A stretch of DNA of 6,103 bases, from positions 1 through 6,103 of the forward strand of contig CALGIA010000031.1 in the NCBI GenBank assembly GCA_937916005.1, written 5' to 3'. How positions within the stretch are numbered: the first letter of the stretch is position 1; the number at the start of each line of letters is the position of its first letter. Shown piece by piece: positions 1 through 5,274 of the stretch. The stretch comes from an uncultured Rhodospirillaceae bacterium. GTDB lineage: Bacteria; Pseudomonadota; Alphaproteobacteria; MPNO01. A model generated the notes under the pieces. That model was not told the DNA's origin, ran no database searches, and worked only from the letters and a program-made list of their open reading frames with translations. Both the position numbers and the translations under genes were made by a program.

Positions 1-2
1 CC

Positions 3-992
3 GTGTTGCGTGTAGTATTAGTCACCGGTCTGTTTTTACTCTCGAGCTGCGCCTCCGCCGCGCCCGCTTTGCGCACGGTTGCGGTGACCCCGGGGGAGGC
101 GGCCGTCGAAAGCCAGTTCCAGCGCCAATTGGTGCTGGAGCAGCATTTTTCCGATGATCACCGCGTTCAGACCATTCGCTTCAAGCTTGGCCGCGGCGCG
201 CTTCCTTTCTGCCCCGGCAGAACGAAATGGAAATTCGGCCTGGCGGTCGCCAATCAGTATTCCTTCAGCCCCGGCGATCAGTCCCTGGCGCGCCGGTCCT
301 TCGGGTTTCGTGACCGGCTGCGCATTCTATATGTCATTCCGGGCTCGCCGGCCCATGAGGCCGGGCTGCGCAGCGGCGATTACATCGCGCGCGTGAACGG
401 CGCCCGGATCCCGTCCGGCGCCGACGCCAAACCCCGCTATCTTGCGGCTGCCGACTGGCAGTCGGGCGCGCCCCTCAAGCTGGTTATCGATCGGGACGGG
501 TTGAAGAAAACCACCCTCAAGCCGGTCGAGGCCTGTGATTTCAAGATCAAATTGACCCAATCCCAACAGGTCAGCGCATTGGCGCGCAAGGATGGCGTGT
601 CGGTGAGCAAGGGCATGCTGTGGTTCGCCGGCGATCATGAACTGGCCTTTGTCATCGCCCATGAGCTGGTCCATCTGGCGCGCAATCACCTCAGCATGAT
701 CGGCAGGTTCGGCGTGAGCCGGAAGGATGTGGAATCCGAGGCTGATTATATCGGTCTCTATATCATGGCGCGGAGCGGCTATGATATCGCCCATGCGCCC
801 AAATTCTGGCGTCGGATGGCGGCCAACTTCCCGCGTATGCAGGGCTCGGCCCGCACCCATCCCGCCACGTCCTACCGGTTTGTCGCCATGCGCAAGGCAG
901 TGGCGGAAATCAATCTGAAACTGGCCTCCGGCGAGGCATTGGTCCCGGGTTCCCGGGCGAAACTCGCCCGGGCGGAACTCAGCGCCAACTGA
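3..992 (+). CDS. PDZ-containing M48-family zinc metallopeptidase, putative lipoprotein
   Basis: Predicted envelope metallopeptidase of 329 residues. The N-terminus has one Arg, a short hydrophobic stretch and a lipobox-like L-S-S-C with Cys16, so it is probably a lipoprotein; Ala17 rather than Asp at +2 would suit outer-membrane sorting. Cleavage by signal peptidase I in the following Ala-rich stretch is an alternative. Residues about 100-175 form a PDZ domain (GFRDRLRILYVIPGSPA, then AGLRSGDYI and VNG). The M48 catalytic part follows: HELVH at 220-224 (zinc ligands His220 and His224, catalytic Glu221), ESEAD at 244-248 with Glu244 as likely third ligand, and the family's C-terminal THPATSYR at 285-292. 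No TPR tail is present. Such proteins degrade or process misfolded envelope proteins. The GTG start is two bases from the window edge, so the true start could lie upstream, although the lipobox spacing suits this one. Confidence 0.85.
   Translation: MLRVVLVTGLFLLSSCASAAPALRTVAVTPGEAAVESQFQRQLVLEQHFSDDHRVQTIRFKLGRGALPFCPGRTKWKFGLAVANQYSFSPGDQSLARRSFGFRDRLRILYVIPGSPAHEAGLRSGDYIARVNGARIPSGADAKPRYLAAADWQSGAPLKLVIDRDGLKKTTLKPVEACDFKIKLTQSQQVSALARKDGVSVSKGMLWFAGDHELAFVIAHELVHLARNHLSMIGRFGVSRKDVESEADYIGLYIMARSGYDIAHAPKFWRRMAANFPRMQGSARTHPATSYRFVAMRKAVAEINLKLASGEALVPGSRAKLARAELSAN
952..972. repeat. GC-rich inverted repeat at the 3' end of the peptidase gene
   Basis: CCCGGGCGA (952-960) and TCGCCCGGG (964-972) form a perfect 9-bp stem around a 3-base AAC loop. 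GTT (949-951) and AAC (976-978) could extend it past a small bulge. It lies inside the last codons of the peptidase gene and has no T-tract after it. It may stabilise the mRNA 3' end or assist termination; it may also simply reflect GC-rich coding sequence. Confidence 0.5.
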
Positions 993-1009
993 CAAGCCGG
1001 CCTGAGAGC

Positions 1010-1030
1010 CCCGCGCTTGGCTGGCGCGGG
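1010..1030 (+). terminator. possible weak terminator hairpin after the peptidase gene
   Basis: CCCGCGC (1010-1016) pairs with GCGCGGG (1024-1030) around a 7-base loop, 18 bases after the peptidase stop codon. The position suits a terminator, but no T-run follows, so this would be an atypical or Rho-assisted site. The rest of the 144-base gap holds only the short tandem repeat below. Confidence 0.35.
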
Positions 1031-1035
1031 CCACG

Positions 1036-1063
1036 GCCCCCGCTCACAAGCCCCCGCTCACAA
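1036..1063. repeat. 14-bp tandem direct repeat, two copies
   Basis: GCCCCCGCTCACAA occurs twice back to back (1036-1049 and 1050-1063) with no mismatch, in the gap between the peptidase and DUF3891 genes. It could be a slippage duplication or a paired protein-binding site. No promoter boxes are clearly placed relative to it. Confidence 0.7.
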
Positions 1064-1136
1064 ACCATGGCCGTCGGCCCGGACTTCCTGCTAATCTATC
1101 GCGGAAGCAGGGATGAATATTTCGGGATAAATTATC

Positions 1137-2003
1137 ATGATGGTTCAAAACGCCCCCGCGGGCGAAGCGCGTTTCATCAGCACCATGGCGGAGCATAATG
1201 ATCTGTGCGAACAATTCGCGCGCGCCTTCGGAAATGATGAGTTTGAGCGAATGGAGCCGTTCGAGGAAATGGTTTTCGTGGTCGGCAATCACGATCGCGG
1301 TTGGGCCGAGTTGAATGAAAATCCCGGCATGGTGCCTGAAACAGGCCTTCCGACCGGCCTCGGCACGACCCCAATGTCCGTCGGGCTCAGCACCAACAGC
1401 AAATCGCCCGATTTCAACGAAGCCAAACATCTATATTGCGGCCTGTTGTCGAGCATGCATAGTTGGGGGCTGTATCATGAACGCTACGGCTATACGGATT
1501 TCAGGGTCCGGCCCGGCGGGTCCACATCCGTGCCCATCAACAAGGATTATGTGGCTGAAACCAATGAAATGCTCGACGCGGAATTGGCCCGCCAGGACCG
1601 GATCAAGGCGGCGCTTGCATCGGACCCGGAATTCAGCGCCTGGATCGAGGAAAAGCACCTGATGCAGAATTACAAGCAGCTCCAGTTCTGTGACACGCTG
1701 GCGCTTTATTTCAATATTCGTCATGAGAGCGAGCGCGGCGTTGAGATCTTTACTCATGTTCCCAAATCACGGGATGAGGATGTGTCCATCACCGTAACCC
1801 CGAAGGGAGAGGGGGTGTACAGTTTCGACCCGTTTCCGTTCAGCCGCGACGGTCTCCAGGTGGCGTGCAGCGGGCGTTATCTGAAACCCGTCCCAGGCGA
1901 AGCCGCGCCAAATGAAGCGGGCCAGGCCGCGCCCGACAATATGGGCGCGCTGTTACGCTCACTGCCGACGACCGCGCAGAAATTCACCTTCGTCGCCGGC
2001 TAA
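1137..2003 (+). CDS. DUF3891 family protein of unknown function
   Basis: A 288-residue soluble protein without signal peptide or membrane helices. I place it in DUF3891 from its pattern: an N-terminal AEHNDLCEQFARAFGN stretch, the strongly conserved-looking NHDRGW (51-56), SSMHSWGLY around His108, and the helix QLQFCDTLALYF (181-192). His20, His52-Asp53 and Asp186 are spaced like the metal ligands of an H...HD...D phosphohydrolase, so a metal-binding all-alpha fold is possible; this is inference, and no activity is known to me for the family. The C-terminal part after about residue 205 looks like beta-strands followed by an Ala/Pro-rich linker (256-268). Two adjacent ATGs open the gene (1137 and 1140). 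An in-frame stop at 1128-1130 rules out a longer start. No clear Shine-Dalgarno precedes it. It lies seven bases before the MDR oxidoreductase gene and is probably in its operon. Confidence 0.8.
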   Translation: MMVQNAPAGEARFISTMAEHNDLCEQFARAFGNDEFERMEPFEEMVFVVGNHDRGWAELNENPGMVPETGLPTGLGTTPMSVGLSTNSKSPDFNEAKHLYCGLLSSMHSWGLYHERYGYTDFRVRPGGSTSVPINKDYVAETNEMLDAELARQDRIKAALASDPEFSAWIEEKHLMQNYKQLQFCDTLALYFNIRHESERGVEIFTHVPKSRDEDVSITVTPKGEGVYSFDPFPFSRDGLQVACSGRYLKPVPGEAAPNEAGQAAPDNMGALLRSLPTTAQKFTFVAG

Positions 2004-2010
2004 TTCACAT

Positions 2011-3057
2011 ATGAAAGCGATCGTGATCCATGAATATGGCGGGCCGGACGTTCTGATATATCAAGACGTCCCCGACCCGGTTGCAGGGCCCGGGGAAGTC
2101 GTGGTGCGGGTTCATGCCGTCTCGGTAAACCGCACTCTGGATGTCTCCGTGCGCGCCGGCAACCAGCTCCAGCGTGGGGCAATTCTACCGCTTATTCCCG
2201 GGGTGGACCCGTCGGGTGTTGTCACTTCCGTGGGCGACGGGGTGACCGGACACAAGATCGGTGACCGGGTCGCCGTGCTGTCCCATGCCTTCAGCACCAA
2301 CCCCGGGGCCCATGCGGGACGGGCGCGCAACGCTCAGGGACAGGATGAAATGATTGGCATCCACCGGCCCGGCGGCGCGGCTGAATTGGTCGCGACACCT
2401 TCATCCCACATTTTTCCAATCCCCGATGGCGTGCCTTTCGCCGATGCGACGGTGATCTCGCGCCACGGCCCGACCGCCTATAATCTGCTGGTCCACATGG
2501 CCGATCTGCAGCCCGGCGAATGGGTGATGATCATGGGCGCGTCGGGCAATCTGGGAACGCTGGGCATTCAGATCGCCAAGACGCTCGGCGCCAATGTCAT
2601 TGCGGTGGCGGGCGGGGATGACAGGGTCCGGATCGGGCTCGATCTCGGCGCCGATCACGGCATCAATTACAGCACCCATGATCTGACCGACGAAGCCAAA
2701 CGCCTGACCGGCGGCGCGGGCGTCAATGTGGTGTTCGACAATATCGCCAATCCGGAAACCCTGCCCAAGGCGATTGCGAGCCTTGCCCGGCATGGCCGGC
2801 TGGTGACGGCTGGGGCCCATGGCGGGCCCATCGTGCCGGTCGATTTCTATCTGGTCTATCACAATCTGTTGAAAATAATGGGCAGCCCGGGCAGCCGGAT
2901 GGCTGATCTGGCGCCCTGTTTCGAGGCCGCGGCGGCCGGCAAGCTGCATGCGCGCGTTGAACGGATCATGAAGCTGAGCGAGGCGGCCGAGGCGCACCGG
3001 ATGGTGGAAAATTCTCCCGGCATGGGCAAGATTATTCTCGATCCCACTCTTGGGTAG
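2011..3057 (+). CDS. zinc-independent medium-chain dehydrogenase/reductase, quinone oxidoreductase-like
   Basis: A 348-residue NAD(P)H-dependent oxidoreductase of the MDR superfamily. The N-terminal GroES-like domain runs over about 1-125 (MKAIVIHEYGGPDVL start, NRTLD at 40-44, PGVDPSG at 63-69). The Rossmann domain follows, with GASGNLG at 176-182 as dinucleotide-binding loop. The catalytic zinc ligands of alcohol dehydrogenases are missing: Asn40/Asp44 lie in the usual Cys region and Asp66 replaces the usual His. The structural-zinc lobe has no Cys either; the only Cys is Cys303. This matches the quinone oxidoreductase/enoyl reductase branch, so reduction of a quinone, enone or similar activated double bond is likely, with unknown substrate. 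The ATG at 2011 gives the canonical N-terminus; an open frame reaching back to 1912 only overlaps the DUF3891 gene. There is no Shine-Dalgarno, so translation may be coupled to the gene ending 7 bases earlier. Confidence 0.9.
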   Translation: MKAIVIHEYGGPDVLIYQDVPDPVAGPGEVVVRVHAVSVNRTLDVSVRAGNQLQRGAILPLIPGVDPSGVVTSVGDGVTGHKIGDRVAVLSHAFSTNPGAHAGRARNAQGQDEMIGIHRPGGAAELVATPSSHIFPIPDGVPFADATVISRHGPTAYNLLVHMADLQPGEWVMIMGASGNLGTLGIQIAKTLGANVIAVAGGDDRVRIGLDLGADHGINYSTHDLTDEAKRLTGGAGVNVVFDNIANPETLPKAIASLARHGRLVTAGAHGGPIVPVDFYLVYHNLLKIMGSPGSRMADLAPCFEAAAAGKLHARVERIMKLSEAAEAHRMVENSPGMGKIILDPTLG

Positions 3058-3082
3058 CTAGCTGTGGAGTCTCCACATCTAG
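3058..3082. terminator. 25-bp interrupted palindrome between convergent genes
   Basis: TGTGGAG (3063-3069) and CTCCACA (3071-3077) flank a single T. Beyond one mismatch on each side, CTAG (3058-3061) and CTAG (3079-3082) continue the symmetry. It fills the 21-base gap between the stop codons of the MDR gene (plus) and the monooxygenase gene (minus) and includes the latter's stop codon. Position favours a bidirectional termination hairpin; the absence of T-runs and the one-base centre make a classical intrinsic terminator uncertain. A dyad protein-binding site is the alternative. Confidence 0.5.
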
Positions 3083-4266
3083 AGAGACCCCGGGCCGGGG
3101 TCCAGCCCCAGCGCGACCCGCCCATAGGTGGTGCCGCCCATGTCCCATCCCAATGCCAGATGGGCGACCGCCGCCTTGGCGTCCCGCATGCCGCGCTGCA
3201 GATCATTGTCGAGATAAAGCCCGTGTCCGCCGGCGCCGTCGAACAGCCGGTCGACCGATCGTCTCGCCATGGTCGCCGCGTAGCATGCGTTGCGCCGGGA
3301 TTCCGCCCGCCGCTCAATGGACATGACCTCCCCCGCCGCGAGGGTCGCCATGGCGCGGCGCGCCGTCGTCAAAACCAAAAGCCGCGCGGCGTCGATTTCC
3401 GCCGATGATTCCGCGATGCGGAGCTGCATGCTCTGCCATTCCGCGACCTTGCTGCCGCGCGAAATCCGGGATTTGGTCATGGCGATGAAATCGTCCAGCA
3501 CCCATTGGGCGATCCCGATACTGGGGGACGCCAGCCCGAGACACGCAATGGCCCGCTGCGGCATCCGGTACACGGCGCCCTTATGGAGGCTGGCGCCGGG
3601 GGCGCGGCCCTCCTGGGCGTCGTCAATGTCGATGACCCGATGGGCCGGCACGAAGGCGTCATGAATTTCAAAGTCGATGCTGCCCGATGCCGCCAGCCCG
3701 ACCACGCGCCAGTTGTCGATCCGGTTGATGTCGCTGTCCGGAACCAGAAAATAACGCTGCACCGGCGGCTGTTTCCCGCCGGTTGTGTCGGCCATTGCGC
3801 CCACGATCACCCAGTCCGCGTGATGGGCTCCGCTGGAAAATCCGAAATGACCATTCAGGATATATCCTCCGTCGACCCCGTCGGCCTTGCCCACCGGGGC
3901 GATTGATGCGGTGATCAGGGCGTTCTCATCCGCGTCCCAGACGTCGCGCTGCGCCTGTTCATGGAAAAGCCCGACAATATATTTGTGATCGATCAGCACG
4001 GTGGCGACCCAGGCTTGTCCGCCGCAGCCGCGCGCAAGTTCCATGGATATCTCGCACAGAACGTCCCAGCCCATCTCAAAACCGCCAAAACGGGCCGGCT
4101 GCACGGCTTTGAGGAATTCGGCGGCGTGAAAATCCGCGATGGTTTCGTCGGGACAGCGCCGCAATTCCTCAGCCGCCCTGGCCCGTTCGCGCAGGGCAGG
4201 CGTCAGGCGTCTCGCCCGGTCGACCAACTCGGCGGCGCTGAGCCCTGAAGAGGGGAAATCATCCAT
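3079..4266 (-). CDS. flavin-dependent monooxygenase, acyl-CoA dehydrogenase fold (HsaA/HpaH-C2/DszC type)
   Basis: Cytoplasmic oxygenase component that would use reduced flavin from a separate reductase to hydroxylate an aromatic or related substrate. The fold is acyl-CoA-dehydrogenase-like: N-terminal helices, a middle beta domain with FSSG (143-146 from this start) followed by HHADW, WRVVGLAASGSIDFEI (186-201), and a C-terminal helical bundle. That bundle contains GGHGLYLDNDLQRGMRD and His369, which aligns with the conserved C-terminal His of HsaA/HpaH-C2 in the VAH...YGR segment. There is no acyl-CoA dehydrogenase catalytic Glu signature that I can recognise. The ATG at 4266 gives 395 residues, close to the roughly 390-400 usual in the family. 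The alternative ATG at 4293 gives 404. I prefer 4266 because a perfect TATAAT lies 6 bases upstream. The reductase partner is not in the window. It is convergent with the MDR gene and divergent from the transporter. Confidence 0.82.
   Translation of the reverse strand: MDDFPSSGLSAAELVDRARRLTPALRERARAAEELRRCPDETIADFHAAEFLKAVQPARFGGFEMGWDVLCEISMELARGCGGQAWVATVLIDHKYIVGLFHEQAQRDVWDADENALITASIAPVGKADGVDGGYILNGHFGFSSGAHHADWVIVGAMADTTGGKQPPVQRYFLVPDSDINRIDNWRVVGLAASGSIDFEIHDAFVPAHRVIDIDDAQEGRAPGASLHKGAVYRMPQRAIACLGLASPSIGIAQWVLDDFIAMTKSRISRGSKVAEWQSMQLRIAESSAEIDAARLLVLTTARRAMATLAAGEVMSIERRAESRRNACYAATMARRSVDRLFDGAGGHGLYLDNDLQRGMRDAKAAVAHLALGWDMGGTTYGRVALGLDPGPGSL
3086..3102. repeat. GC-rich palindrome at the 3' end of the monooxygenase gene
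   Basis: GACCCCGG (3086-3093) and CCGGGGTC (3095-3102) are perfect inverted repeats about one G. They encode the last residues of the monooxygenase (DPGPGSL) and lie three bases from the 25-bp junction palindrome. Transcription from the minus strand would meet this stem just before the other, so the two may act together in ending transcription or protecting mRNA. Confidence 0.5.
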
Positions 4267-4303
4267 GGGCTGATTATAGACATTGCGGCCCATGATCCGA
4301 CAA
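4264..4303 (-). promoter_or_regulatory. putative leaderless promoter of the monooxygenase gene
   Basis: Read on the minus strand, TTGTCG (4303-4298) is a 4/6 match to a -35 box, followed after 19 bases by a perfect TATAAT (4278-4273). The ATG at 4266 begins 6 bases later, where transcription would be expected to start. There is no Shine-Dalgarno before either candidate ATG. This supports a leaderless mRNA and the shorter start. The 19-base spacer is longer than ideal. Confidence 0.5.
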
Positions 4304-4314
4304 GATTCTGCGCA

Positions 4315-4353
4315 TTGGCGCGTTTTGCCGCATGCCGCTATAACTTTTCCATG
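4315..4353 (+). promoter_or_regulatory. putative leaderless promoter of the EamA transporter gene
   Basis: TTGGCG (4315-4320, 4/6 match to -35) and TATAAC (4339-4344, 5/6 match to -10) are 18 bases apart. The ATG at 4351 begins 6 bases after the -10 box, the distance expected for the transcription start itself. No Shine-Dalgarno is visible in the bases before the ATG. A longer TTG-initiated frame would begin inside the -35 box and is therefore disfavoured. Confidence 0.5.
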
Positions 4354-5262
4354 ACCTCCTTGTCACGATTTTCCTCCCGGTTTTCACAACTGTCCGGTTC
4401 GGCCCGCGCCGCATGGTGGCTGACGATATCGGCATGCTGCTATGTGATCGTGATCACGATCGTGCGCGGGCTTGCCGTCGACATTCATGTGTTCGAGATC
4501 GTTTTCTTCCGCAGCCTGTTCGGCGCTCTGTTCATGGTTCCCTGGATCATGCGCCGCGGCGCGGGCGTTCTTCGTACGCCGCGGTCCGGGCTCCTGATTG
4601 CGCGCGGGGCGGGCGCGTTCGTGGCCGGGTCATGCCTGTTCCACGCGGCGACCCTGTTGCCGTTGGGCGAACTCATGGCCATCACCTTTACGCGTCCTAT
4701 CCTCGCATCGGTCGGGGCCATTCTGTTTCTCGGCGAGATCGCCCGGGGGCGGCGCTGGACGGCGATTTTCGTCGGTTTCATAGGCGCTCTCATTGTCGTG
4801 CGCCCCGGATTTCAGGTGATCAATATCGGGACCCTGTTCGTCCTTGCGGCGGTGGCATTCCAAGTCGGCAATACCCTGATCATAAAATTCGCAACGCGCT
4901 CCGTCGAACCCGACGTGATCGCCGTATATCATGCGCTGGTCATTACGCCGATCGCACTGATCCCGACCCTGTTCGTCTGGACCACGCCGAATGTGGAACA
5001 GCTGCTTTGGCTGGCGGGTGCGGGAAAGCTGACCCTCATGGTGCAGCGGTCCATGACCCGCGCATTCGTTGCCGCCGATGCCTCGGTCGTGATGGCCTTT
5101 GGTTTCATAAGGCTGCCCGTGGCGGCCCTGGCCGGGTTTGTTTTCTTTTCGGAAGTGCCTATTCTCTGGGTCTGGATCGGCGGGGCGGTGATCATCGTCG
5201 CATCGCTGTTTCTGGTGCGCCGGGAGAACGCGGCCGACCGTGTTTCATCAAATGACAAATAA
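4351..5262 (+). CDS. EamA/DMT-family transporter with ten membrane helices
   Basis: Inner-membrane permease of the drug/metabolite transporter superfamily, 303 residues. Two EamA repeats are visible. The first covers about residues 20-151, with FFRSLFGAL (52-60), FTRPI, FLGE (127-130) and a closing RRW...VGFIGALIVVRPG. The second covers about 156-288, ending in FFSEVPILWVWIGG. Hydrophobic segments lie near 21-40, 47-67, 81-99, 104-127, 136-151, 156-175, 188-208, 216-232, 243-265 and 270-289. The tail is short and hydrophilic. Members export or import amino acids, metabolites or drugs; nothing here fixes the substrate. Many relatives are labelled simply DMT transporter. The ATG at 4351 is chosen over an in-frame TTG at 4315 (12 residues longer) because of the promoter placement. 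The SDR gene starts 12 bases after its stop, so the two form a likely operon and may handle the same compound. Confidence 0.88.
   Translation: MTSLSRFSSRFSQLSGSARAAWWLTISACCYVIVITIVRGLAVDIHVFEIVFFRSLFGALFMVPWIMRRGAGVLRTPRSGLLIARGAGAFVAGSCLFHAATLLPLGELMAITFTRPILASVGAILFLGEIARGRRWTAIFVGFIGALIVVRPGFQVINIGTLFVLAAVAFQVGNTLIIKFATRSVEPDVIAVYHALVITPIALIPTLFVWTTPNVEQLLWLAGAGKLTLMVQRSMTRAFVAADASVVMAFGFIRLPVAALAGFVFFSEVPILWVWIGGAVIIVASLFLVRRENAADRVSSNDK
4446..4461. repeat. 16-bp perfect palindrome inside the transporter gene
   Basis: GATCGTGATCACGATC reads identically on both strands and contains three GATC sites. TGTGA (4443-4447) and TCACG (4454-4458) within it are 6 bases apart, a near match to a CRP/FNR-type dyad. 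It lies about 95 bases inside the transporter coding sequence, in codons for a Val/Ile-rich helix. Chance from codon use is plausible, and a regulatory role is only a possibility. Confidence 0.4.
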
Positions 5263-5266
5263 GGAA
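5261..5266 (+). promoter_or_regulatory. Shine-Dalgarno of the SDR gene
   Basis: AAGGAA sits 8 bases before the ATG at 5275 and overlaps the last two bases of the transporter stop codon. It fixes the SDR start and supports translation from the same mRNA as the transporter. It is the clearest ribosome binding site in the window. Confidence 0.8.
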
Positions 5267-5274
5267 ATCTTGCC

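Noticed and set aside
327..1034. Long minus-strand open frame opposite the peptidase gene
   Set aside because: It is antisense to a gene with clear PDZ and HExxH motifs, and its translation matches no family I recognise.
1081..1136. Promoter and ribosome binding site before the DUF3891 gene
   Set aside because: GATAAA (1126-1131) and TAAATT (1128-1133) are weak -10 matches with no acceptable -35 box, and the AGGGA near 1109-1113 is too far from the ATG to serve as a Shine-Dalgarno.
1912..2010. 33-residue N-terminal extension of the MDR oxidoreductase
   Set aside because: It overlaps the end of the DUF3891 gene in another frame and is Arg/Pro-rich, and the canonical MDR start MKAIVIHEYG begins exactly at the ATG at 2011.
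4413..5255. Long open frame overlapping the transporter on the same strand
   Set aside because: Its translation is Arg/Gly/His-rich with no recognisable motif, typical of a shifted frame in GC-rich DNA. The transporter frame has clear EamA motifs.
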